Of a stretch of 64,000 nucleotides of DNA, positions 16,399 to 25,200 are shown in pieces (the stretch's first letter is position 1; each line of letters opens with the position of its first letter). Both the position numbers and the translations under genes were made by a program. Source of the stretch: Actinoplanes ianthinogenes (GTDB taxonomy: Bacteria > Actinomycetota > Actinomycetes > Mycobacteriales > Micromonosporaceae); contig NZ_AP023356.1 in NCBI RefSeq assembly GCF_018324205.1, forward strand, positions 62,001-126,000. The letters are read 5' to 3'. Below the pieces are notes generated by a model. That model was not told where the DNA came from. It did not search any database and worked only from the letters and a program-made list of their open reading frames with translations.

Positions 16399-17322
16399 AT
16401 GGCTGTGATGGTCGAGGCGCCCGCGCCGCAGACCGCCGAGGTCACCGACCGGGCGAAGCACGAACGACGGCTGGGGCTGATGCTCTCCGCACCGGCCTTC
16501 CTGGTGATGGTGTTCGTGACCGCGTATCCGCTGCTCTACGCGGTGGTCCTGTCCCTCTACAACTACCGGCTCACCGACCCGGAGGGACGCGAGTTCGTCG
16601 GGCTGGGCAACTACGCCACGGTGCTGACCGACCCGGTGTGGTGGACCGACTTCTCCACCACGTTCCTGATCACGGTGTTCAGCGTTGCGGTGGAGCTGGT
16701 GCTGGGCTTCGCGTTCGCGTTCGTGATGTACCGGATCCTGCGTGGCCGGTCCGTCGTGCGCACCGCGATCCTGATCCCGTACGGGATCGTCACGGTGGTC
16801 TCCGCCTACATCTGGAAGTACGCGTTCCAGCTCGACTCCGGGTTCATCAACCAGTGGTTCGGGCTCGGCGACTTCAACTTCTTCGGCCAGCGCTGGTCGG
16901 CGCTGTTCGTCATCATCCTGTCGGAGATCTGGAAGACCACGCCGTTCATCTCGTTGCTGCTGCTCGCCGGGCTGGTCCAGGTCCCCGAGGAGTTGCAGGA
17001 GGCGGCCCGGGTCGACGGCGCCACCGCGTGGCAGCGGATCAAGCGGGTGACGCTGCCGAACATGAAGGCCGCCATCATGGTGGCGCTGCTGTTCCGCACG
17101 CTCGACGCGTGGCGGATCTTCGACAACCCGTTCATCATGACCGTCGGCGCGAACAAGACCGAGACGCTGTCGTTCCTGGCCTACCGGCAGAACGTGACGC
17201 TGGTGAATCTGGGAGCCGGCTCGGCCGTGTCGGTGTTGCTGTTCCTGACCGTCGTGGTGATCGCGTTCATCTTCGTCAAAGGCTTCCGGACCGACCTGTC
17301 CCAGGTGCGAGGTGATCGGTGA
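16399..17322 (+). CDS. sugA: Sugar ABC transporter permease (SugA/MalF-like)
   Basis: The 307-residue inner-membrane permease has six predicted helices and the binding-protein-dependent transport loop VPEELQEAARVDGATAWQRI near residue 200, which docks the ATPase. ATG 16399 is chosen because AAGGAGG lies seven bases upstream; a GTG at 16393 is too close to it. It follows the binding protein by 13 bp and shares a base with the next permease gene (TGATG), so the subunits are made together. Confidence 0.9.
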   Translation: MAVMVEAPAPQTAEVTDRAKHERRLGLMLSAPAFLVMVFVTAYPLLYAVVLSLYNYRLTDPEGREFVGLGNYATVLTDPVWWTDFSTTFLITVFSVAVELVLGFAFAFVMYRILRGRSVVRTAILIPYGIVTVVSAYIWKYAFQLDSGFINQWFGLGDFNFFGQRWSALFVIILSEIWKTTPFISLLLLAGLVQVPEELQEAARVDGATAWQRIKRVTLPNMKAAIMVALLFRTLDAWRIFDNPFIMTVGANKTETLSFLAYRQNVTLVNLGAGSAVSVLLFLTVVVIAFIFVKGFRTDLSQVRGDR

Positions 17323-18155
17323 TGGCCGGCCGCAAGGTCAGCAACTGGTGGACCGTCTGGGGTGTGCTGATCCTGCTCTGGGCGCTGTTCCCGCTGCTCT
17401 GGATGGTGTCGCTGTCCTTCAAGGACCCGGCCACGTTCCGCAGCGCGGAGCCGACTTTCTTCCCGCAGGTCTGGGTCTGGGACAACTACAAGACGGTGTT
17501 CACCGACTCGCTGTTCACCACCGCGCTGCGCAACTCGGTGGGCATCGCATTGATCGCCACGTTCCTCGCCGTGATCGTCGCGATGTTCGCCGCCTACGCG
17601 ATCGCCCGGATGGAGTTCCCCGGCAAGAAGTTCCTGCTGTCGATGGCGCTGGCGATCGCCATGTTCCCGCAGGCCGCGCTGGTCGGGCCGCTCTTCAACA
17701 TGTGGCGCAACCTGGGCATCTATGACACCTGGCTCGGTCTGATCATCCCGTACCTGACGTTCGCGCTGCCGCTGTCGATCTGGACCATGTCGGCGTTCTT
17801 CCGGCAGATCCCGTGGGAGATGGAGCAGGCCGCGCAGGTCGACGGGGCCACCGCCTGGCAGGCGTTCCGCAAGGTGATCGTCCCGCTCGCCGCGCCCGGC
17901 GTGTTCACCACCGCGATCCTGACCTTCTTCTTCTGCTGGAACGAGTTCCTGCTGGCGATCTCGCTCACCTCGACCGACCGGGCCCGGACCGTGCCGGCCG
18001 CGCTGTCGTTCTTCACCGGCGCCTCGCAGTTCCAGTCGCCGATCACGTACATCATGGCCGCCTCCGTGGTGGTGACCATTCCTGTGGTGATCCTCGTGCT
18101 GATCTTCCAGCGCCGGATCATGGCCGGTCTCACCGCCGGCGCCGTCAAGGGCTGA
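17322..18155 (+). CDS. sugB: Sugar ABC transporter permease (SugB/MalG-like)
   Basis: The 277-residue permease has six helices and the EAA loop IPWEMEQAAQVDGATAWQAF. It pairs with the upstream permease to form the membrane channel. The ATG at 17322 overlaps the preceding stop codon in TGATG; a GTG at 17319 is also in frame. The spacing and order (binding protein, two permeases, ATPase) match the Lpq-Sug arrangement. Confidence 0.9.
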   Translation: MAGRKVSNWWTVWGVLILLWALFPLLWMVSLSFKDPATFRSAEPTFFPQVWVWDNYKTVFTDSLFTTALRNSVGIALIATFLAVIVAMFAAYAIARMEFPGKKFLLSMALAIAMFPQAALVGPLFNMWRNLGIYDTWLGLIIPYLTFALPLSIWTMSAFFRQIPWEMEQAAQVDGATAWQAFRKVIVPLAAPGVFTTAILTFFFCWNEFLLAISLTSTDRARTVPAALSFFTGASQFQSPITYIMAASVVVTIPVVILVLIFQRRIMAGLTAGAVKG

Positions 18156-18177
18156 GCCGTCGAGGAGGAGACCGGAC

Positions 18178-19353
18178 ATGGCCGCGATCAGCATGCGCAA
18201 CATCGTCAAGAGGTACGGCGACGGCTATCAGGCCGTCGACAACGTGAGCCTGGACATCGCCGACGGCGAGTTCGTCATCCTGGTCGGCCCGTCCGGGTGC
18301 GGCAAGTCGACCCTGCTCCGGATGATCGTCGGTCTGGAGGACATCACCTCCGGCGACATGATGATCGGCGACGTGCGGGTGAACCAGAAGGCGCCCCGGG
18401 ACCGGAACCTGTCCATGGTGTTCCAGAACTACGCGCTCTACCCGCACCTGACCGTCTTCGAGAACATCGCGTTCCCGCTCCGGCTGAAGAACACCTCCGA
18501 CAAGGAGGTCAAGGACCGCGTGCAGGAGGCCGCCGAGCTGCTCCAGCTGACCGAGCACCTGGAGCGCAAACCGGCGAACCTGTCCGGCGGGCAGCGGCAG
18601 CGGGTCGCCATGGGCCGGGCCATCGTCCGCAACGCCGACGCCTTCCTGTTCGACGAGCCGCTGTCCAACCTGGACGCCAAGCTGCGCGGGCAGATGCGCA
18701 CCGAGATCGCCCGGATGCAGAAGCGGCTGGGTACCACGACCGTCTACGTCACCCACGACCAGACCGAGGCGATGACGCTCGGCGACCGGATCGCGGTGCT
18801 GCGCCGCGGCGTGTTGCAGCAGGTCGGCACGGCGCGACAGCTCTACGAGGAGCCGGCGAACCTGTTCGTAGCCGGGTTCATCGGCTCGCCGCCGATGAAC
18901 TTCGTCCCGGGCCGGGTCAAGGGCGGGCAGATCGACACGCCGTTCGGGCCGGTCACCCCGACCGGGGCACGGTTCGCCCGGGTGGCCGACCGGGAACTGG
19001 TCATTCTCGGACTGCGGCCGGAGCACTTCGAGGACGCGGCGCTGGTCGCGGCGGAGAAGCGGGCGCGCGGGCGGACGTTCTCGGCCGAGGTGGACGTGAC
19101 CGAGTGGCTGGGCGCGCAGCTGTATGCGTACGTGCCCTACGAGGCCGCGTCGGAGATCACCAAGCAGCTGGAGGAGCTGGAGCGTGAGCTGGACAGCGAG
19201 CAGATGCGCACCCAGCTGGTCGTCGCCCTGGACGTGAACAGCCGGGTGGCGTCCGGTTCGACCGCCGAGCTGTGGTTCGACCCGGAGCGGATGCACGTCT
19301 TCGACGCCGCCTCCGGCGAGAACCTCACCCTCGCCACGCCCCGGGCCGACTGA
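18178..19353 (+). CDS. sugC: Sugar ABC transporter ATPase (SugC/MsiK-like)
   Basis: The 391-residue ATPase powers the importer. Walker A is GPSGCGKST at residues 37-45, the signature LSGGQRQR and Walker B FLFDEPLSNLDAKL follow, and H of VTHDQTEAM is the switch histidine. A C-terminal TOBE-type regulatory region of about 150 residues is present, slightly extended by a charged segment around EELERELDSEQM. ATG 18178 follows GAGGAGGAG. Having its own ATPase means the system need not rely on a shared MsiK. The gene ends eight bases before a 72-nt hairpin. Confidence 0.92.
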   Translation: MAAISMRNIVKRYGDGYQAVDNVSLDIADGEFVILVGPSGCGKSTLLRMIVGLEDITSGDMMIGDVRVNQKAPRDRNLSMVFQNYALYPHLTVFENIAFPLRLKNTSDKEVKDRVQEAAELLQLTEHLERKPANLSGGQRQRVAMGRAIVRNADAFLFDEPLSNLDAKLRGQMRTEIARMQKRLGTTTVYVTHDQTEAMTLGDRIAVLRRGVLQQVGTARQLYEEPANLFVAGFIGSPPMNFVPGRVKGGQIDTPFGPVTPTGARFARVADRELVILGLRPEHFEDAALVAAEKRARGRTFSAEVDVTEWLGAQLYAYVPYEAASEITKQLEELERELDSEQMRTQLVVALDVNSRVASGSTAELWFDPERMHVFDAASGENLTLATPRAD

Positions 19354-19360
19354 CATTCAC

Positions 19361-19432
19361 GATCAAGACCGGTTTTCGGTACGCCCACCGCACGGTCCCG
19401 TGCCGTGGGCGTACCGAAAACCGGTCTTGATC
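19361..19432. repeat. 72-nt near-perfect hairpin element
   Basis: Two 35-nt arms differ at one position (mismatch at 19404) and are separated by only 2 nt. Each arm contains the dispersed motif TTTTCGGTACGCC/GGCGTACCGAAAA (19373-19385 and 19408-19420) and an outer GATCAAGACC/GGTCTTGATC. It may stop transcription from the sugar operon, but its length and its matches elsewhere in the window suggest a distinct repeated element. Confidence 0.85.
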
Positions 19433-19468
19433 TGTCTTTGACCTCCGTCCTCCAGGTACAACAGCAGC

Positions 19469-19915
19469 GTGAACGTGCCACCTCCGACCGATGGCCCGAG
19501 TGCTCGACGCGGGGAGTACGAGCAGGGTCAGGAGGCGCTGGCCCGGTTCAAGGGTGCGTTGAAGGTGTGCCAGCACCGGCCATACCTGGAGCGCGAGGTT
19601 CCCGCGCACAAGATCAAACAGCTGAAGGAGGCGATCCGGAACGCCTCGGTGGTGCTGCGGCACGTCGGCTACAGCAGCGTGGAGTCGCTGGCCGACCTGC
19701 TGAGTCTGCTCGATACCCCGCACGTCAAGTACGAGGACATCTTCGTCGAGCTCGCGGACATAGTGGAGCTGGTGGCGGTCGGCTTGCAGCGATACCGGCA
19801 GCGGTATGTCCTGGATGCTCGCACGAGCGGCCGCGACGTCTTGACCAGCCGGCTCCCGCCCGAGGCCGGCACCGAACCGGAGCCGGACACTGCGGACGAG
19901 GAACAGGACAGCTGA
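19469..19915 (+). CDS. Small helical protein of unknown function
   Basis: The 148-residue protein starts with GTG at 19469. Residues 15-115 look almost entirely alpha-helical, with repeated charged heptad-like stretches (VPAHKIKQLKEAIRNASVVL, VELADIVELVAVGLQRYRQR), and the last 25 residues are acidic and disordered. No family recognised. Its stop codon directly abuts the stop of the convergent minus-strand operon (TGATCA with no gap), so it may belong functionally to that system as a partner or regulator. Confidence 0.7.
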   Translation: MNVPPPTDGPSARRGEYEQGQEALARFKGALKVCQHRPYLEREVPAHKIKQLKEAIRNASVVLRHVGYSSVESLADLLSLLDTPHVKYEDIFVELADIVELVAVGLQRYRQRYVLDARTSGRDVLTSRLPPEAGTEPEPDTADEEQDS

Positions 19916-21007
19916 TCAGAAGCCGTATTGATCGGCTTCGTCCACAGCGGACGTCGGCGAGGGCTCGGGATCCCGGGGATCGTCCTCGTAGGCGAGGTCA
20001 CCGCCGCCCAGTTGCAGGCCGACCGCCAGCGACACCTGCGCGAGATCCGGAAGGTCGCCGAAGTCCCTCCGGAGATCCCAGCGCGGCAGCTGCCACAGCC
20101 GGAGCGCCCGGGCGGCCAGGGCAGTGGCTCCGGCGAGGTCGAGGTCGACCAGGTCCACCCCGGCCAGCGCGTTCTCCCAATGGAACACATCCCGTTGGGC
20201 GATCTCGAGGTGACGACCGTGCGCCCGGGCGAACTCCGCGAGACGATCCCGCAGAAGTCGCCGGGTTCCGCTGCCGCGGTCGGTCGTCCGAGCGATGAGC
20301 GAGGCGGTCTCCCACCAGGACGACAAGGGCTGGGCCAGTGCGCCCACCGGGAACGGCTGCGTGCTTTGCGGGGCGGATCCGATCGCTGCCAGGAGATCCG
20401 GATTCGCCGGGGAGAGTCCTGCCACGACCGCCATGAGGAGGTACAGCTGCTGCTCCGAGACGGCCATGACCTCCGGCACCCGCAGCAGTGATCGAGCCGG
20501 ATCGAGATCGACAGCGTCGATCGCGCCGTCCCCGCTCGCCGGGATTCCCAGCAGGGATGCGAGCAATGCCGTCGCCGCCGGTCCCACCCGGGCGCCGGTC
20601 GCGGCGACGGTCAGAAAAAGTCCGAAGGGCAGGCCGAGCCGGACATACTCCCGCGCCGCCCGACGCAGCATCGTCCGGCCGGCCGGGAGGTCGAATAGTA
20701 GCGTCGCCACGGCGGCTTGGCGCAGGGCGTCGGCACGTTCGGCCACCGGCACCCACCGGTCGGGCGGCGTGCGCGGGCCTCGCTCGGTCAGATCGCGCCA
20801 CAGCTCCCGGACCGCCGGATCGTCGCGGTCCAGCAGGTCCAGTGGGCGGTCACGGTCCCGGCCGCCGTCGGCCAGGACCTCCAGAACGGCATGACGGTCG
20901 TACGGGGGCGGCTCCATCTCGGTGAATCCGGTGAAGAACTGGGCTCGCAGCCGCACCAGGTTCCGGTCGACGCCGAGGGCTCGCCACAGCCTCGATGGAA
21001 TGCTCAC
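19916..21007 (-). CDS. Unknown 363-residue protein, last gene of the protease-STAND operon
   Basis: The protein is soluble, alanine/leucine-rich and mainly helical, with an acidic C-terminal tail. I recognise no domain. Its ATG at 21007 overlaps the stop of the ADP-ribosyltransferase-like gene by ATGA, so it is made together with that protein, and may be its partner, carrier or immunity factor. The sequence shows no signal peptide or membrane segment. It ends exactly against the convergent 148-residue gene. Confidence 0.7.
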   Translation of the reverse strand: MSIPSRLWRALGVDRNLVRLRAQFFTGFTEMEPPPYDRHAVLEVLADGGRDRDRPLDLLDRDDPAVRELWRDLTERGPRTPPDRWVPVAERADALRQAAVATLLFDLPAGRTMLRRAAREYVRLGLPFGLFLTVAATGARVGPAATALLASLLGIPASGDGAIDAVDLDPARSLLRVPEVMAVSEQQLYLLMAVVAGLSPANPDLLAAIGSAPQSTQPFPVGALAQPLSSWWETASLIARTTDRGSGTRRLLRDRLAEFARAHGRHLEIAQRDVFHWENALAGVDLVDLDLAGATALAARALRLWQLPRWDLRRDFGDLPDLAQVSLAVGLQLGGGDLAYEDDPRDPEPSPTSAVDEADQYGF

Positions 21008-21621
21008 AGCATGCCCCGGGAGTTCAGCAGGGGCGCCGGATGGACGAAACCGGGATTCGTCACGGCGGCAGTGAGCCGGGGAACACCCTCGTCATCCGGC
21101 TCGTACCGTTCGGCTAGGTAGATTTGGACGGACGGAACGTTGATCTTCGCGGTCACCTCGCCCTGGAGATACCAGCCCGAGTAGGCCCGGCCGTGGTTCA
21201 ACTCGCGGATCTCCTCGGCAACGCCGGGCACACCGACCGCCGGATTCATGCCCATCACCACGTAACATCGGAACACCCAGCCTGCGCAACGCTGCCCCGC
21301 GGCGAAGTCCGTCGTGGCGAATTGCAGGGCGGTCCGCAGCGCCGGATGCGTGACGTTAGTCCGGGTGGAAACCCGCCGTTCGACGCAACCCGCGGCGAGC
21401 GAGATGAACGGTGTCTCGGCACGGAATCCCGCGTAGTCATGCACATGGCGGTCGAGATTGTCCTCGGTCAGGTCCCGGAGGGCCGGACCGATCGGAAAGG
21501 CCACGCCAGACGGCAGTTTGGTCCACCGGTGGCAGCGAATACCCGCGCCGCCCGTCAGGATCGACCGGACGCGGTCCGCACCGAGCTTGGCGATTCCTTT
21601 GCAGCACCATTGCACCATCAT
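21004..21621 (-). CDS. Possible ADP-ribosyltransferase-fold protein
   Basis: The 205-residue protein begins at ATG 21621 after GAGGAG (a second ATG is at 21618). No exact family is recalled, but the order of motifs resembles an ART: an arginine in RCHRWTK (R32), a strand TPFISL (70-75) in the place of the S-T-S strand, a strand WVFRCYVVMG, and YSGWYLQGEVTAKINVPSVQ (147-166), where E155 sits like the catalytic glutamate ahead of a final strand. If correct it would attach ADP-ribose from NAD to a target. It lies 13 bp after the membrane-anchored gene and overlaps the next gene. Could instead be an unrelated alpha/beta protein. Confidence 0.55.
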   Translation of the reverse strand: MMVQWCCKGIAKLGADRVRSILTGGAGIRCHRWTKLPSGVAFPIGPALRDLTEDNLDRHVHDYAGFRAETPFISLAAGCVERRVSTRTNVTHPALRTALQFATTDFAAGQRCAGWVFRCYVVMGMNPAVGVPGVAEEIRELNHGRAYSGWYLQGEVTAKINVPSVQIYLAERYEPDDEGVPRLTAAVTNPGFVHPAPLLNSRGML

Positions 21622-21634
21622 GTCGCCGGACTCC

Positions 21635-22207
21635 TCAGCTGGTCGTGACACCGATCTCCGCGCCGAGAACTCCGACCAGGGCGTCGTAGCGTCGCCGCAC
21701 CTCCTCCCGGGAGGTCTGTTCGCCGTCCGGCAGGAACAAGCCCGCCCACTCCCTGCGCCAGCCCGAGCCGAACGCCTTGCGCCGATCACCGTGCCGGGAG
21801 GTGACCCCGGTCCGCAGGCGCGGTCCCTGGCCGGGTGCGACATAGGTCTGGAACAGCCCGTCCATGAAGGACCCGTAGGCCGCGGCCGCCGCCCCGGAGA
21901 AGAAGGACCGGTTGGCGTGGAACAGGCGGTCCAGCCGCCGCTTGCGCGCGATGATGTCGGGCGGCGCCGTCGTCTGCCACTCACCGACCCACGTGTAGTA
22001 GCACAGCAGGTCATTGAGCTCGGGAAGCAACTGACCGATCAGGTCGACCCGTTTCTCCACCAGCTTCTGGTTGAACCACTGCCGGGTCTCGGCACGCTTG
22101 AGCGCGCGGGCGAACACCGCGCCCAGGACCGCCACGGTGACCGGGGTCAGCACACCGACGACCAGCTTGGCGATTTCCAGACTGTTCCACGATGACTGCG
22201 CCGCCAC
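21635..22207 (-). CDS. Single-span membrane-anchored helical protein
   Basis: The 190-residue protein has one N-terminal transmembrane helix (about residues 13-32, VVGVLTPVTVAVLGAVF) followed by a cytosolic helical domain that starts with a charged stretch (KLVEKRVDLIGQLLPELNDL). No named family comes to mind. It is 26 bp downstream of the protease-STAND-WD40 gene and 13 bp upstream of the ART-like gene, so it probably tethers some part of the system to the membrane. Confidence 0.75.
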   Translation of the reverse strand: MAAQSSWNSLEIAKLVVGVLTPVTVAVLGAVFARALKRAETRQWFNQKLVEKRVDLIGQLLPELNDLLCYYTWVGEWQTTAPPDIIARKRRLDRLFHANRSFFSGAAAAAYGSFMDGLFQTYVAPGQGPRLRTGVTSRHGDRRKAFGSGWRREWAGLFLPDGEQTSREEVRRRYDALVGVLGAEIGVTTS

Positions 22208-22233
22208 AGGGCCCTCGCTTCCCCCTCAGCCCA

Positions 22234-25200
22234 TCACGTCAGCACCCTATCGAAGTCCACAAGAGACGACGCCAGGTCGACGGCGAGCAGGCCGGTCTCC
22301 AGGCCGATCAGCAGCTGACCACCGACGACGGCGCAGGTCAGGCCCAGGTGGTGGAGGGGGATGGTGACCAGGCAGCGGCCGTCGGCGGTGTCGAAGACCT
22401 TGGCCGTGCGGTCCTCGCTCACGGTGACCACGGCGGTCCGGCCGTCCAGGTCGATCGGGCAGACGCCGTTGACCGCGCCGCTGTGGCCCACGAATCGGCG
22501 GAGTTCGGCGCCGGTCACCGGGTCCGAGATCCGGGCGATCCGGAAGCTGCCGCTGAGCAGCAGCGACCGGCCGCCGACGGTGATCGGGCGCAACGCGTTG
22601 ACCCAGCCCAGGGTCTTCAGCTGACGCTGGTCGCCGCGCGCGTCGCCGGTGACCGGGTCGCACACGCCGACCCGGCCGTGCCCGGCGGTGGCCAGCAGCA
22701 TCTCGCCGTTCACCTCGATCGGGCAGAGCGCGCTGATCCGTCCGGTGTGCCGTTTCCACCGGTGCCGCGCCGCTCCGGTGACCGGGTCCCAGAGCCGGAC
22801 GGTGCCGTCGTTCTCCCCGGTGACCAGCAGGGTGCGGTCGCCGATCACGATCGGACAGGCCGTGCTCACCCCGCCGGTGTGCCGGGCCAGCCGGCGGCGG
22901 CACGCGCCGGTGAGCGGGTCGTGGAAGTGCACGGTGCGGTCGGCCATGGCCACGACCAGCAGCGACTCGCCGTCCAGGGTGATCGGGCAGATCGTGGTGA
23001 CCCGGCCGACGTGCTGGTCCGGCTCCTCGCGTTCGGCGCCGGTCGCCGGATCCCAGACCCGGACCGCACCGGTGTCGCCCGCGGTCAGCGCGACCCCGTG
23101 GATCGGCACGATCACGTCGACCCGGTCGCCGCGGCGCGGCTGCTCGTCGCCGACGAGCGGTTCCCACAGCCGGGCGGTCCCGTCACCGCCGGCGGTGGCC
23201 AGCAGGGTGGTGCCGTCCAGGAGCACCGAGCGGATCCGTCTGGTCCAGCCGACGTGCCCGCGGAAGACGTGTCGCTGCGTCCCGGTCGCGGGATCCCACA
23301 ACCGGATGAAACCGTCGTCGTCGGCGGTGGCCAGCAGGATCTCACCGCCGAGGGTCAGCGTGCAGACGCCGTTCACCGGCGAGGAGTGCCCGCGGAGGCA
23401 GTGCTCCGGGCGGCCGGTGGCGGGGTCCCAGAGCCGGACGGTGCGGTCGTTGCTGACGGTCGCGAGCAGGTCGCCGACGGCGCAGACGTCGTTGACCGCG
23501 GCGGTGTGGCCGGTGAGCCGCCGGAGCTCGGCCCCGCCGGCCGGGTCCCAGATCCGAGCGGTCCGGTCCTCACCGACCGTCGCGAGGCTGCCGCCGATCC
23601 GGCAGAGCGCTTTGACGGTGCCGGTGTGGCCGGTGAACCGCGTCGTCTCGGCACCGGTGACCGGATCGAGGATCCGCGGGATCCCGTCGTCGCCGCCCAC
23701 CGCGAGCAGCGTGCGGCCGTCCACCGCGACGCGGCAGATCGCCTTGACCGCCGCGGTCCGCGCGCTGAACACCCGCTCCTGCGCCCCGGTCAGCGGATCC
23801 CAGATCCGCACCGTCCCGTCGTCGGCCACGGTGGCGAGCAGGTCCCGGCCGTCCAGCGTGACCGGGCACAACGCGGTGACCTCGCCGGTGTGCCCGTGCA
23901 GCCGCTGCTGTTCCGTCCCGGTGACCGGGTCCCAGAACCGGACCGTGCCATCGTGACTCGCCGTGGCCAGCACGCTCCGGCCGTCCACCACCATCCGGCA
24001 CACGTCGTTGACCTGCCGGGTGTGTCCCTCGAAGCTCAACAGTTCGGTCCGCCGCGGCACCGTCGCCCACCGCCCCCGATACGGCGCCGGCTGCGCGGCG
24101 AACCCCGGCGCGGCCCCCTCGAACACCTGCGTCACGCTGAACATCGCGGCGCGCTCGGCCGGGCCCGCGCCGATCGCCTGCGGGGTGAGCCGCAGCATCC
24201 GGGCCCGCGCCGGACCGGCCGCGGTGGTCGCCGGGATCAGCCGCAGCAGGTCGGCGTGCAGCAGATACCCGTCGTCGGCGACCAGCTCGTCGACGAGCCC
24301 GGCCCGCTGGGCGTGCCCCGGCAGTGATCGCAGCAGATACCGCGGCGCGGCCGCCCAGCCCACGGTCCGGCCGTGGGCCAGGAATGCCCGGGTCAGCTCC
24401 CGCTCGTCGAGCAGCACCCCGGCCCCGCGGTCGCGCAGCAGCGCGTCGTCGAGCGCTTGATGGAACAGCCGGAACGTCGGCTCCTCTCCCGCCGCCGACG
24501 TCTCCACCAGGAAGTTCGCCGCCGCCGACCGGGCGAAGCGGTCCAGCACCGGTTCGCTCACCCGGCCGCCGAGCGCCTCGACGGCGGCCTGCCACAGGGT
24601 CGCCGACCAGCCCGGCGCCTCCGCGTAGGCGAGCGCGGTCAGCAGCGTGCGGGCCGGGGTGCCGTCCACGGCCGGGATCCGGGCCAGGTAGGAGTAGAGC
24701 GCGTCGTCGACGCTGGCACTCAACCGGACCGTCGCCGGATCGGCCGGGCGCGTGTCGTAGAGCCCACGCATCCGCGCGTCCAACCCGGCGACCAGGAAGT
24801 TTCCGTCCGCGAGTTGCGCGATCCGCTCGGCCACCGGCAGCGCGACGGCGCTGTCCGCGTACGGATTGCCCGGTCTTCGCAGCGTCGCCAGGGTGTAGTC
24901 GCGCAGGTCGGCGACCGCGAAATACGCCGGGTCGTCCAGGTCGACGAACTCGGCGGCCTCCCCGAGCCGGCTCAGCAGGTCACCCTCCGCGTCGTGCCGC
25001 CGGGTGCCGACCACCACCTGGAGGTTGACGCCGTTCTGCACCAGCGGCAGGGCGATCCGCGCCAGCACCGCGCGCGCCTCGGCCGGGCTGCTCGCCTCGT
25101 CCACCGCGTCGACGACCAGGTTGAACCGGCGCCGGCGGGTGGCGAGCGCGGCCGTCAGGTCGTCCACATCGTCCGGCAGCGGGGCGGACACCGACCGGGC

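Noticed and set aside
14902-16445. Upstream extension of the minus-strand membrane protein to about 1000 residues
   Set aside because: The extension is antisense to the LpqY gene, which has a lipobox and family motifs. Only the part below 14801 (or 14900) is supported.
22192-24327. 700-residue plus-strand frame across the WD40 region
   Set aside because: It mirrors the WD repeats on the other strand and has no recognisable fold.
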